Shown here piece after piece: positions 19,321 to 30,905 of a stretch of DNA of 64,000 nt. Every line of letters starts with the position of its first letter. Within the stretch, counting starts at the first letter, position 1. The notes under the pieces are model-generated. The model was not told the origin of the DNA and ran no database searches. It saw only the letters and a list, made by a program, of their open reading frames with translations. This stretch comes from Brevibacterium sp. S111 (GTDB taxonomy: Bacteria > Actinomycetota > Actinomycetes > Actinomycetales > Brevibacteriaceae): NCBI RefSeq assembly GCF_004745075.1, contig NZ_RHFH01000001.1:310001-374000 (forward strand), read 5' to 3'. A program made the translations under genes and the position numbers.

Positions 19321-20676
19321 TCAGCGGGCGGTGAGGAGGTGGCCGGTCGGGGTTTCGAAGTCGACCGGGGTCCCCCGCAGCAGCGTCTGCACCACGCGAC
19401 CGCGGACGGCGCGGGAGTCGTATGCGCTGATCTGGTTGCGGTGGTAGAGATCCGTGGCATGCACGGTCCACTCCTCGTCGGGGGCGAATACGGCGAAGTC
19501 CGCGTCATTGCCCTCAGCGATCGCGCCCTTGTTCGCCACCCGGGCCACGGCCGCCGGTGCCGCGGACATCCAGCGGACCACCTCGGCGAGGTCGATGCCG
19601 CGCTTGGCCGCCTCGGTCCACACCAGCGAGAGCCCCAGCTGCAGCGAGGAGATTCCGCCCCAGGCCGCACCGAAGTCACCGGTGTCGAGCAGTTTGAGTT
19701 CGGCCGTCGACGGCGAATGATCGGAGACGATGCAGTCGATCGTGCCGTCGATGAGTCCCCGCCACAGCGCCTCCCGATTCGACTCCTCACGGATCGGCGG
19801 GCAGCACTTGTGCGTCGTCGCTCCGTCGGGGATCTCCTCGGCGGTGAAGACGAGATAGTGCGGGCAGGTTTCGACGGTGAGCTTGATGCCTTCCGCCTTG
19901 GCCGCAGCGATCTGGTCGAGCGAATCCGCCGAGGACAGGTGGAGGATGTGCGCCCTCGCCCCGGTCGCCCGCGCCGCGTCGATGACGCGGGCGATCGCGA
20001 CGTTCTCGGCCTCGCGCGGACGCGTGGCGAGGAAATCAGCGAACTTCGGACCCGAGTTCTTCGGCACTTCAGCCATGACCGCATGGTCTTCGGCGTGGAC
20101 GATGAGCATCCCGTCGAAAGCGGCGATCTCGGCCATGTCGGCGGCCATCTCATCCGGCTCCAGCGGAGGGAATTCCTCGACCCCGGAGTCCTCGAGGAAG
20201 CACTTGAACCCATAGACCCCGGCCTCGTGCAGAGGACGCAGATCCGCGGTGTTGCCGGGGATCGCCCCGCCCCAGAAGCCGACATCGACGAAGGCCTTGG
20301 GGCCGGCGACCTCGCGTTTGGCGTCGAGCGCGGCGACGCTGACCGTCGGCGGCAGCGAGTTCAGCGGCATGTCGACGATTGTCGTCACTCCCCCGGCCGC
20401 GGCCGCGCGGGTGGCGCTGGCGAAGCCCTCCCACTCGGCACGACCGGGATCGTTGACGTGGACGTGGGAGTCGACGAGCCCGGGCAGCAGCACCTGATCG
20501 GCTCCGACCTCGATGATCGTCGCCCCCGCCGAGGCGGCCGTATCCAGATCCTGGCCACCGCGGGCGATCGCGGCGATCGTTCCATCCGCGACACCGATCT
20601 TCACGGAGTCGGTGCCGTCGGGCAGCAGAGCCCTCTCGGCGTGGATGATCAGATCGAAGTTGGCGTCATTGCTCAA
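19321..20676 (-). CDS. allB: Allantoinase
   Basis: Cyclic amidohydrolase that opens allantoin to allantoate. Length 451 residues. Zinc ligands H71 and H73 in DSHVHVNDPG, the carbamylated lysine K158 in GFKCFLEDSG, then HAEDH, HILHLSSAD and the catalytic Asp in SDHSPS. A TTG start at 20676 is indicated by AGGAGG 5 nt upstream; the only nearby ATG is out of frame. It lies 91 bp after gcl on the same strand. The palindrome CGGTATACCG in its upstream region resembles but does not fit the tandem operator, so regulation is uncertain. Confidence 0.94.
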   Translation of the reverse strand: MSNDANFDLIIHAERALLPDGTDSVKIGVADGTIAAIARGGQDLDTAASAGATIIEVGADQVLLPGLVDSHVHVNDPGRAEWEGFASATRAAAAGGVTTIVDMPLNSLPPTVSVAALDAKREVAGPKAFVDVGFWGGAIPGNTADLRPLHEAGVYGFKCFLEDSGVEEFPPLEPDEMAADMAEIAAFDGMLIVHAEDHAVMAEVPKNSGPKFADFLATRPREAENVAIARVIDAARATGARAHILHLSSADSLDQIAAAKAEGIKLTVETCPHYLVFTAEEIPDGATTHKCCPPIREESNREALWRGLIDGTIDCIVSDHSPSTAELKLLDTGDFGAAWGGISSLQLGLSLVWTEAAKRGIDLAEVVRWMSAAPAAVARVANKGAIAEGNDADFAVFAPDEEWTVHATDLYHRNQISAYDSRAVRGRVVQTLLRGTPVDFETPTGHLLTAR

Positions 20677-20767
20677 TGTTCCTCCTCAGTCGCCCGACCC
20701 GGGCGGCCAGTGTATGCGGGTTCGGTATACCGTTCTAGCCTACTCGTCCCGGGCGTTTCGGCCCAGC

Positions 20768-22561
20768 CTATTTCGCTGCGGCCAGTTCTCCCATCGGTGT
20801 CAGCGCCGTCGGAGCGTCCGCCGGGGTCTGGGCCAGGGTCTCGAACTCGTTGATCGCATCGAGCGCGGCTCCCATCGAGATGTTCGTGATGCGTTCGAGG
20901 ATGACCTCGACGACCACGGGCACCTGATGTTCGTCCATGAGTTCCTTGGCCACGCGCAGTCCTTCGCCGATGAGCTCGGGGTCTTCGACCCGCAGCGCCT
21001 TGCATCCGAGCCCCTGCGCCACGGCCACGTGGTCGACTCCGTACCCCGCCGAGCCGGACCCGGCGGAGTTGATGTTCTCGAACGCCAGCGACACCTCGTA
21101 GTCCATCTCGAATCCGCGCTGAGACTGGCGGATGAGCCCGAGGTAGGAGTTGTTGACGACGACGTGGACGTAGGGGATCTTGTGCTGCGCGCCGACAGCG
21201 AGTTCTTCGAGCATGAACTGGAAGTCGTAGTCACCGGACAGGGCGACGACGGTTTCGCCCGGCTTGCCCCTGGCCACGCCGAGAGCCGCGGGCCCGGTCC
21301 AGCCGAGGGGGCCGGCCTGTCCGGCGTTGATCCAGTGCCTCGGCCGGTAGACGTGGAGCATCTGGGCTCCGGCGATCTGGCTCAGCCCGATCGTCGATAC
21401 ATAGGTGACGTCCTTGCCGAACGCCTGGTTCATCTCCTGGTAGACCCGCTGCGGCTTGATCGGCACCTCGGTGAAGTTCGTCTTCCGGTGCTCGGTCGAC
21501 TTCCGTGCCGTGCACTCACCGGCCCAGCCGGTGAAGTCCGGCAGAGAGCCGGCCCGGTCGCGAGCGGCCGCAATGAGTGCCTCGAGGGCCGCTCCGGCGT
21601 CCGAAACCACCCCGTAGTCGGGCGAGAACACGCGCCCGATCTGCGTCGGTTCGATGTCGATGTGGACGAACTTCCGCCCCTTCCGGTAGACGCCGAGGTC
21701 ACCGGTGTGCCGGTTGGCCCAGCGGTTGCCGATGCCGATGACGAGGTCCGATTCGAGGAAGGAGGCGTTGCCGTAGCGCACGTGCGTCTGGATGCCGACC
21801 ATCCCGGCCTGCAGCTCATGGTCATCGGGGATGGTGCCCCAGCCCATGAGGGTCGGTGAGACCGGAATCGAGGTGAGTTCGGCGAATTCGACGAGCCGAT
21901 CGGACGCATCGGCGTTGATGATTCCGCCGCCGGCGATGATGAGCGGATGCTCCGCCTCGGCGATGAGGTCGAGGATCTTCTCCGCCTGCGCCGAGGTGGC
22001 CTCCGGCTTTGCGGGCGCCAGCGGTTCGTAGGTGTCGATGTCGAAGTCGATCTCGGTCTGCTGCACGTCGATGGGCAGGTCGATGAGCACGGGCCCGGGT
22101 CGGGCCGAGCGCATGATCTGGAACGCAGATTGGAAGGCTCCGGGGACCTGCCCGGCTTCGAGTACGGTCTTGGCCATCTTCGTCACCGGTTTCGCGATCG
22201 AGGCGATGTCGACGGCTTGGAAGTCCTCCTTGTCGAGCACGGCGACCGGGGCCTGGCCGGTGATGCACAGGATCGGCTGGGAATCGGCGGCCGCGGCGTA
22301 GAGGCCGGTGATCATATCGGTGCCGGCCGGCCCCGAGGTGCCGAGGCAGACGCCGATGTTGCCCGGTGCCGAACGGGTGTAGCCGTCGGCCATGTGGGAG
22401 GCCCCTTCGACGTGACGGGCCAGGGTGTGGCGGATGCCGCCATGGGCCTTCATCGCCGAGTACAGCGGATTGATCGCGGCTCCCGGCAGGCCGAAGGTCT
22501 CCGTCGCGCCTTCCTTTTCGAGGATGAGCACAACGGCGTCGACTGCGCGCATACGTGTCAT
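20768..22561 (-). CDS. gcl: Glyoxylate carboligase (tartronate-semialdehyde synthase)
   Basis: ThDP enzyme condensing two glyoxylates to tartronate semialdehyde and CO2. Length 597 residues from ATG 22561, chosen because AAAGGA is 6 nt upstream; the frame also offers an ATG at 22579. The diagnostic residue is V51 in [13 protein letters not shown], where other ThDP enzymes have the catalytic Glu; E. coli Gcl also has Val at 51. The ThDP-binding motif [15 protein letters not shown]...NNSYLGL is present. It is third in hyi-glxR-gcl. A strong hairpin in the 147-bp gap before it may lower its expression relative to the first two genes. Confidence 0.97.
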   Translation of the reverse strand: MTRMRAVDAVVLILEKEGATETFGLPGAAINPLYSAMKAHGGIRHTLARHVEGASHMADGYTRSAPGNIGVCLGTSGPAGTDMITGLYAAAADSQPILCITGQAPVAVLDKEDFQAVDIASIAKPVTKMAKTVLEAGQVPGAFQSAFQIMRSARPGPVLIDLPIDVQQTEIDFDIDTYEPLAPAKPEATSAQAEKILDLIAEAEHPLIIAGGGIINADASDRLVEFAELTSIPVSPTLMGWGTIPDDHELQAGMVGIQTHVRYGNASFLESDLVIGIGNRWANRHTGDLGVYRKGRKFVHIDIEPTQIGRVFSPDYGVVSDAGAALEALIAAARDRAGSLPDFTGWAGECTARKSTEHRKTNFTEVPIKPQRVYQEMNQAFGKDVTYVSTIGLSQIAGAQMLHVYRPRHWINAGQAGPLGWTGPAALGVARGKPGETVVALSGDYDFQFMLEELAVGAQHKIPYVHVVVNNSYLGLIRQSQRGFEMDYEVSLAFENINSAGSGSAGYGVDHVAVAQGLGCKALRVEDPELIGEGLRVAKELMDEHQVPVVVEVILERITNISMGAALDAINEFETLAQTPADAPTALTPMGELAAAK

Positions 22562-22618
22562 TGTTCGTCCTTTGTTCATGAACCGACGACGACACTGTCG
22601 CCGGCTCGGTTCGTGGTG

Positions 22619-22658
22619 GGGCGGGGCCGTCGGTGTCGTTGGGCCGACGGCCCCGCCC
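22619..22658. terminator. GC-rich hairpin between glxR and gcl
   Basis: Perfect 15-bp stem (22619-22633 with 22644-22658), loop TGTCGTTGGG. It lies inside an apparent operon, downstream of glxR; it could be an attenuating or mRNA-stabilising structure, or indicate that gcl has its own promoter in the remaining gap. No T-run follows. Confidence 0.55.
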
Positions 22659-22708
22659 GGCTGGTGTGGCCTCGCGACGGGCTGATCACCCTCGCCGAGG
22701 CGGCCGTT

Positions 22709-23596
22709 TCAGTTCTCGTTCTTCCCGGAGAGCTGTTCGACGACGGTGAAGAGACCCGAGTGGTCGAGTCCTCCGTTGCCCTGCTGCACGGTCGAGGCGA
22801 CGAGCTGGGCGACGGCGGACCCGAGCGGGATGGCGACTCCGGCCTCTCGCGCGGCGGCGGTGACGATGCCCATGTCCTTGTGGTGGAGTGCCAGGCGGAA
22901 CCCGGGACCGAACTCACGATCGAGCATCTTCTGCCCCTTCTGTTCGAGCACCTTGGATCCGGCCAGTCCCCCGCCGAGGACCTGCAGCGCCGGGGTGGTC
23001 TCGACGCCGTAGGCTTCGAGGAAGACGACGGCTTCGGCCAGCAGGCCGATGTTGCCGGCGACGATGAGCTGGTTGGCGGCCTTGACGGTCTGACCGGCGC
23101 CCGAGGGGCCGACGAGCACGATGGTCTTGCCGACGGCGTCGAAGACATCGGCCACGGAGTCGAAGTCGGCTCTGTCTCCGCCGACCATGATCGACAGAAC
23201 GCCGTCGACGGCGCCGGGCTCTCCGCCGGAGACGGGAGCGTCGAGCGGTTTGAGTCCGGTTTCCTTCGCCTGCTCGGCGAGCTGCTTGGCCACGTCGGGG
23301 CGGATGGTGGAGAAGTCGATCCAGGTGGCGCCGGGCTCGGCGTGGGCGAGGATGCCGTCGTCGCCGGTGAGCACGGCTTCGACGTCGGGTGAGTCCGGGA
23401 CCATGGTGATGATGACATCGGCACCGGTTACCGCCTCGGCGATGGTGGCTGCGGCGGTTCCTCCCGCCTCGGCGAGGGAATCGGCTTTGGCCGGGGTGCG
23501 GTTGAAGCCGCGGACGTCGAAGCCGGCGGCGACGAGGTTCTTGGCCATGGGCAGGCCCATGATGCCGAGTCCGATGAATGCGATTGTCTTGCTCAT
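22709..23596 (-). CDS. glxR: 2-hydroxy-3-oxopropionate (tartronate semialdehyde) reductase
   Basis: NAD(P)H-dependent reductase of the beta-hydroxyacid dehydrogenase family; reduces tartronate semialdehyde to D-glycerate. Length 295 residues. Rossmann motif IAFIGLGIMGLPMAKNL, substrate motif LDAPVSGGEPGAVDG, catalytic lysine in GQTVKAANQLIV, and the C-terminal KDMGIVTAAARE. It sits 30 bp after hyi. With Gcl and glycerate kinase it completes the glycerate route. Confidence 0.95.
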   Translation of the reverse strand: MSKTIAFIGLGIMGLPMAKNLVAAGFDVRGFNRTPAKADSLAEAGGTAAATIAEAVTGADVIITMVPDSPDVEAVLTGDDGILAHAEPGATWIDFSTIRPDVAKQLAEQAKETGLKPLDAPVSGGEPGAVDGVLSIMVGGDRADFDSVADVFDAVGKTIVLVGPSGAGQTVKAANQLIVAGNIGLLAEAVVFLEAYGVETTPALQVLGGGLAGSKVLEQKGQKMLDREFGPGFRLALHHKDMGIVTAAAREAGVAIPLGSAVAQLVASTVQQGNGGLDHSGLFTVVEQLSGKNEN

Positions 23597-23626
23597 GGGG
23601 TTTCCTTCGTGTGGAGTTCGGGGTTC

Positions 23627-24457
23627 TCAGGCGGACTGGGCGGCGTGGGCCAGCCAGTCGAAGGCGGTGGCACGGTCCTGCTTGTATTCGAGCGCGACCG
23701 AGCCGGTGTAGCCGAGCGCATAGGCACGGTTGATCCAGTCGCGCAGCGGCAACGATCCGGTGCCCGGTGCTCCGCGCCCCTCAGCGTCGGCGATCTGGAT
23801 GTGGCCGAAGTCGGCGGCCGCGGCTTCGATGACGGCGGCCACATCGTCGCCATTGACGCTCATGTGGAAGAAGTCGGCGAGCACGGCGATGTTCGATGGT
23901 CCGTCGGCGCGGACGGCGGCGACCACCTCGGCGGCGTCGGCGAAGCGCTTGAGCGGGTAGGCCTCGGCCCCGGAGACGGGTTCGACGAGGACGGTGCCGC
24001 CGATCGCGGCGACCGCGTTCGCGGCCAGGGAGAGGTTGGCGACGGCCGTGGCGTCCTGGCCGGCGGCGTCCTGGCCTTCGGTGCGCAGTCCGTAGAGGGC
24101 GTTGAAGGCGCGGCAGCCGGTGCGGCGGCCGATCTCAACGACGATGTCGACGTTCGCGGCGAAGTCCTCCTCGGCGCCGATGACGGAGACCATGCCTCGG
24201 TCACCGGCGGCCATATTCCCTGCCCAGAAGTTCAGCCCGGCGAGTTCGACTCCGGCGGTCTCGAGCGAGGCGATGAACTCATCGACCTCCGCCGAGGTGG
24301 GGCGCGGGTTGCCGTCGAAGGGCCACCAGAATTCGACGCGGTCGAAGCCGGCGTCCTTCGCGGCCTGGGCGCGTTCGAGGACGGGCAGTTCGGTGAGCAG
24401 GGTGGAGCAGTTGAGGATGTAGCTGTCGGGAGCGGTGAAGTCGAAGGCCTGGGTCAT
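23627..24457 (-). CDS. hyi: Hydroxypyruvate isomerase
   Basis: TIM-barrel isomerase interconverting hydroxypyruvate and tartronate semialdehyde. Length 276 residues. Features include YILNCSTLLTELPVLERAQAAKDAGFDRVEFWWPF near the N-terminus (read as two shorter conserved blocks), VEPVSGAEAYPL with the catalytic Glu, ADFFHMSVNGDD, and the C-terminal GHIQIADAEGRGAPGTG and VALEYKQD. ATG 24457 has AAAGGAG 6 nt upstream. First gene of hyi-glxR-gcl, with a strong tandem operator candidate 26 bp upstream. Confidence 0.92.
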   Translation of the reverse strand: MTQAFDFTAPDSYILNCSTLLTELPVLERAQAAKDAGFDRVEFWWPFDGNPRPTSAEVDEFIASLETAGVELAGLNFWAGNMAAGDRGMVSVIGAEEDFAANVDIVVEIGRRTGCRAFNALYGLRTEGQDAAGQDATAVANLSLAANAVAAIGGTVLVEPVSGAEAYPLKRFADAAEVVAAVRADGPSNIAVLADFFHMSVNGDDVAAVIEAAAADFGHIQIADAEGRGAPGTGSLPLRDWINRAYALGYTGSVALEYKQDRATAFDWLAHAAQSA

Positions 24458-24483
24458 GGAGCTCTCCTTTGAGGATCTCTTTT

Positions 24484-24519
24484 TTCCGTATTGCGGAAGT
24501 TCATTTCCATTCAGTGAAA
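24484..24519. promoter_or_regulatory. Candidate IclR operator 5 (hyi-glxR-gcl)
   Basis: TTCCGTATTGCGGAA (24484-24498, a perfect TTCCG/CGGAA palindrome), spacer GTTCAT, TTCCATTCAGTGAAA (24505-24519). Box A differs from box A of operator 1 by two bases. Best copy of the pattern in the window. Confidence 0.68.
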
Positions 24520-24568
24520 TAAGCATAGGCAGTTGGCGAAGCCCGCGTCAAGACCCCTCCCCAAAACA

Positions 24569-24632
24569 ACCCGACGGCGGCCCAGCAACTTGGCGCGAGG
24601 TTGCTGGGCCGCCGTCGGGTAGTAAGGGAGGG
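24569..24632. repeat. Long hairpin repeat, copy 3
   Basis: 21-bp perfect stem (24569-24589 with 24600-24620) followed by the tail AGTAAGGGAGGGTCAG also seen in copy 2; the tail runs into the guaD stop codon. It would terminate guaD transcription before the hyi promoter. Confidence 0.85.
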
Positions 24633-25916
24633 TCAGTTTTTGGTGGGGTGGCCGTCGATCCAGACTTCGGCGATGTCAGCGGGAGTGCCCATGGCAAAGA
24701 TCGTCGCCAAGGCGTCTCCGTCGTCGGCGGCATGCCGGATGCCGACGTCGAGGGGCTCGCCGGCGGCCGGGCGGACGAGCACGGCGTCGAAGCGCTTGCC
24801 TACGGACAGATCCCCGACTTCGTCGAGTTCGAGCGCCTCGGCGCCGGCCGCCGTGGCCAGGTGCAGCAGGTGCGCGGAGTTCAGTGCCACTCCCCCGGAC
24901 GGGTCGAGCTGCTGCATGAAGTACGACTGCACCCCTTCCTTGAGCAGGTTGAATCCGGTGCCTGCACCCACATCGGATCCCAAGGCGACCCGGACTCCGG
25001 CGTCGAGGTGGCGGCGCAGGGGGAAGAAGCCGCTGGCCAGCGCCGAGTTCGACGTCGGGCAGTGTGCAGCGACGGCCCCGACCTCGGCCATGCGCTCGAG
25101 CTCCCGGTCCTGCGGGTGGACATTGTGGGCGAGCACGGTGCGCCGCCCGAGCAGTCCCGCCCGGTCGTAGGTGTCGAGGTAGTCCCGCGATTCGGGGTGG
25201 ATCGCCGCCACCCCGGAGACCTCGTCGAGGTTCTCGTTGAGGTGCGAGGTCACCCAGATGCCGGGATTGTCGGTCACGAGCTGACCGCCCGCGGCGAGGA
25301 GTTCGGGACCGGCGGAGAACGAGAACCGTGGGGTCACCGCATAGCGCAGCCGCCCCTTCCCGTGCCAGGCGTCGATGAGCGCCTGCCCTTCGGCCACCGA
25401 TCGGTCGACGTCGGTGAGCAGGGACTCCGGCAGATTCCGGTCGCTGGTGACCAGGCCCGATGTCACCCGCAGTCCGGCCCGCGCGGCGGCAGAGAAGAAG
25501 ATGTCCATGGCCCCGGCGAAGTGCGAACCGAAGACCATCGCCGAGGTGGTCCCCGCCGCGATCAGTCCCGTGAGGAACTCTCCGGCCACGGCTTCCGCGT
25601 AGGCGGGCTCACCGAGTCTCGCCTCTTCGGGCAGGGCGCACTGGTCGAGCCATTCGAGCAGGGGCTTGCCGAGATGACCGATGGCGCGGACCTGCGGCAG
25701 GTGGACGTGGGTGTCGATGAGCCCCGGCAGCAGCACGCCGTCTCGCAGGTCGACGACCTCTGCGTCGGGGTGGGCATTCCGGGCGGCGGCGAAGTCGGTG
25801 CGGGCGGTGATGAGCCCGTCGTCGACGACGAGGGCGATGTCGGTCTCGGAGCGCAGCTGCCCTCCGGTGAAGGGGTTGTCAGGCGTGTCGAAGACGCGCG
25901 CACGATAGATGACCAC
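24633..25916 (-). CDS. guaD: Guanine deaminase
   Basis: Zinc amidohydrolase converting guanine to xanthine, the substrate of the next enzyme. Length 427 residues. Zinc motif DTHVHLPQVRAIG, TSHLNENLDEV, the His in VLAHNVHPQ, and LGSDVGAGTGFNLL match the family. The GTG at 25916 was chosen because AAGGAG lies 7 nt upstream; a longer frame to 25997 runs through the tandem repeat. It follows xdhC by 114 bp on the same strand and is probably the last gene of the xdh transcript. Related 8-oxoguanine or atrazine-type deaminases are less likely given the context. Confidence 0.92.
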   Translation of the reverse strand: MVIYRARVFDTPDNPFTGGQLRSETDIALVVDDGLITARTDFAAARNAHPDAEVVDLRDGVLLPGLIDTHVHLPQVRAIGHLGKPLLEWLDQCALPEEARLGEPAYAEAVAGEFLTGLIAAGTTSAMVFGSHFAGAMDIFFSAAARAGLRVTSGLVTSDRNLPESLLTDVDRSVAEGQALIDAWHGKGRLRYAVTPRFSFSAGPELLAAGGQLVTDNPGIWVTSHLNENLDEVSGVAAIHPESRDYLDTYDRAGLLGRRTVLAHNVHPQDRELERMAEVGAVAAHCPTSNSALASGFFPLRRHLDAGVRVALGSDVGAGTGFNLLKEGVQSYFMQQLDPSGGVALNSAHLLHLATAAGAEALELDEVGDLSVGKRFDAVLVRPAAGEPLDVGIRHAADDGDALATIFAMGTPADIAEVWIDGHPTKN

Positions 25917-25927
25917 GATGGTTCTCC

Positions 25928-25975
25928 TTGAGTCAGGGGGTGGAAGACTGTTTGAGTCAGGGGTGGAAGACAGTG
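25928..25975. repeat. Tandem 24-bp duplication
   Basis: Two adjacent copies of a unit starting TTGAGTCAGGGG and containing TGGAAGAC (25928-25951 and 25952-25975) lie between xdhC and guaD, next to the guaD ribosome-binding site. The copies differ by one G in a G-run and a few 3' bases. Confidence 0.7.
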
Positions 25976-26030
25976 TCGGTCGGCTGCGACGGAGCACAGA
26001 CGCAGAAGGCGCCCTCAGCTCCTGCCGGCC

Positions 26031-26812
26031 TCAGCCGATGCGGCCGAGCAGCTCGGCGGCGACGCTCACGGCGATCGTCGCCGGTGCCTTGCCCGGCAGT
26101 TCGGGCAGTCCGATGGGGCAGCGGATGGTGTCGACGACCTCGGGCGCGAAGCCCTCGGCGGTGAGGTTCTTGCGGAAGCGCTGCCACTTCGCGCCCGAAC
26201 CGATGAGTCCGACGGAGCCGAGGTCGCCGCGGGCCAGCGCGGCCGCGCACAGGTGCAGGTCCTCGGCATGGTCGTGGGTCATGATGACCACGTGCGATCC
26301 GGCCGGCAGCGTGGTGAGCACTTCCTCCCCGACGACGGCGAACTCGCGGCGCAGCCGCGCCACGGGTGCCTCGAGGGAATCGAGAGCCTCCAACTGCTCG
26401 GGCCGCGAATCGGACACGACGAGGTCGACGTCGTGACGGGCGAGGATGCGGGTGAGTTCGAGTCCGATGTTGCCGATGCCGAAGATCCCCACCGAGGCGG
26501 GCACGGGCAGCGGTTCGAGCAGCACCGTGACCTCCCCGCCGCAGCATTGCCTGCCGTACTTGGCCGGGGCCTTGTCGTTGAGCCGCAGGGTGAGCATCTC
26601 CGGGGCGCGCTGATCCTCGGCGAGCAGTTCGCGGGCACGGGTGAGGGCCGTCATCTCGAGATTGCCGCCGCCGATGGTCCCGAACAGGTCATCGGCGGTG
26701 ACGATCATCTTCGCTCCCGCCTCGCGTGGGGCGTGCCCACGCACGGTGGCGAGAGTGACGAGGACGGCCGGCACCCGAGCTCCGCGAAGCTCGGCTGCGG
26801 TGTCCATCCAGG

Positions 26813-26816
<4 letters not shown>
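26031..26816 (-). CDS. xdhC: Xanthine dehydrogenase accessory protein XdhC
   Basis: Binds molybdenum cofactor, promotes its sulfuration and delivers it to XdhB; not part of the final enzyme. Length 261 residues. The N-terminal XdhC domain has VTLATVRGHAPREAGAKM and GTIGGGNLE, and the Cys pair in RQCCGGEVTVLLEPL; a Rossmann-like C-terminal domain begins VGIFGIGNIG and continues to MTHDHAEDL and GLIGSGAKWQRF. Its ATG overlaps the xdhB stop (ATGA), so it is made in coupled fashion with the enzyme. Confidence 0.95.
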
Positions 26817-29190
<2,374 letters not shown>

Positions 29191-29191
<1 letters not shown>

Positions 29192-30696
29192 CACTGGACC
29201 TCCTGGCTGGTCACTGCCGTGTTTCCGAGCTGTTCGGCATAGAAGCGTTCGAGTGAGGACCGCAGCATCGCGGTGCGGTACTTCGCGCTCGCGCGGTGGT
29301 CGTCCATCGGTGTGCCCTCTGCGGCGAGCGTCTCGGTCGCCGCGTGCACGGTCTCGAGGCTCCACGGCCGGCCCTCGAGCATGGCTTCGGTGGCTCGCGC
29401 CCGCAGCGGGGTGGCCGCGACTCCGCCGAGCCCGATCCGGGCCTTGGCGATCTGCCCCTGACGCACATCGACGGCGTAGCCGATGGCGACCGAGGAGATG
29501 TCGTCGAAGCGACGCTTGGCGATCTTCTGGAACGAGGTCAGCGGCGACAGCGGCAGCGGGATGCGGACGGCGGTGATGAGCTCGTCTGCTTCCCGCACGG
29601 TCTGCCGGTAGCCGGTGAAGTAATCGGCCAGGGCCACGCTCCGGTCTCCGCGCACCGAGGTGAGCACGAGTTCGGCATCGAGGGCGAGCAGCGCCGGCGG
29701 GGTGTCGCCGATCGGCGAACCGGTGCCGAGGTTGCCGCCGATCGTCGCCGCATTGCGGATGAGGCGGGAGGCGAACTGCGGGAACAGCTTGCCCAGCAGC
29801 GGAATGTCGCCGGCGAGTTCGCGTTCGAGTTCGGACAGGGTGTGGGCCGCGCCGAGTTCGATGTGGTCGGCGCTGCGGCGGACGCCGCGCATCTCGTCGA
29901 GCCGGTCGACGGCGAGGACGTTCTCGGCTCGTGCACCCTTGATGTTGACCTCGACACCCCAGTCGGTGGCCCCGGCCACGACGGTGGTGTCGGGTTCGCT
30001 GCTGAGGATCTCGACCGCCTCGGCGAGGGTGGCAGGACGGCGGTAGCGGCCGATCCTGCCGGTCGCGGTGTCGGCGCGCTGATAGTCGGTGGCCACGGCC
30101 GCGGGGGCCGGCAGTTCGCGGCGGGCCGCGAGCGCATCGTCGGCGCTCGGCTGCCCGAGGGCGAAGGCGGCGTCGCGGATGGGGCGGTATCCGGTGCAGC
30201 GGCAGAGGTTGCCCGACAGAGAGTGGAGGTCGAAACCGTTGGGCCCGCAGTGGTGCTCGGCCTCGGCGGCATCAGCGTCTGCGGCGTCTGCCGCGCGTTC
30301 GGGACGATAGTATTCGGCGGCCATCGAGGAGACGAAGCCAGGGGTGCAGTATCCGCACTGGGATCCGCCGCGTACGGCCATCTCCTCTTGGACGGGGTGG
30401 ACGGTCTTGCCGTCGACGAGTCCTTCGGCGGTGACGACCTCACCTCCGTCGAGGGCGGCGGCCGGCAGCAGGCACGAGTTCACCGAGGTCCAGCGAGTGG
30501 TGCCCTCGGCGTCGGGGCGGGCGATCATGATCGCGCAGGCCCCGCATTCGCCTTCCGCGCAGCCTTCCTTGGCCGCGGTCAGGCCGTGGCCCCGGAGGAA
30601 GTCCAGGGCATTGGTGTGTGGTGGTCCGTCGAATTCGCGGGTCTCTCCGTTGACCGAGACCTCAGCGATCGAGCGGTCTGTCGTCGTCGCAGACAT
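29191..30696 (-). CDS. xdhA: Xanthine dehydrogenase, Fe-S/FAD small subunit
   Basis: Electron-transfer subunit carrying two [2Fe-2S] clusters and FAD. Length 501 residues. First cluster: C46, C51, C54 (KEGCAEGECGAC) and C75; second: C114, C117 (CGYCTPGF) and C165, C167 (CRCTGYRP). Then an FAD domain from about 225 (YRRPATLAEAVEIL, VVAGATDWGVEV, TIGGNLGTGSPIGDTPP) and a C-terminal CO-dehydrogenase flavoprotein domain. ATG 30696 has AGGAGG upstream. First gene of xdhA-xdhB-xdhC(-guaD). No tandem operator of the 15-6-15 type was found in its upstream 209 bp. Confidence 0.96.
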
Positions 30697-30905
30697 CGCA
30701 CTTTCCTCCTGCGCCTCGTCACTGAGACGCACCGTGCATGGTTGGAGCGGTTGCTATGTTCTTCGAGACTTCTGGTTATCCATGCGAACAGCAGTGAAGA
30801 ACATCGTCGTGTCGCCAGCGGCAGGTCTCGCCGCCCACGGCGATGTTCGTCATTCTCCGTGGGCGATCTGCCCTTTCGGCCAGGCTGTGATCTGACTCAT
30901 CGTGC

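Noticed and set aside
20711-20730. Operator of the 15-6-15 type upstream of allantoinase
   Set aside because: A CGGTATACCG palindrome is present, but no second box occurs at the required 6-bp spacing and the GGAA halves are missing.
18116-24632. CRISPR array from the repeated stems
   Set aside because: Only three copies spaced kilobases apart and placed at gene ends; no regular spacers and no cas genes.
30697-30905. IclR operator upstream of xdhA
   Set aside because: No TTCC-N7-GGAA box on either strand; the xdh operon may be under other control.
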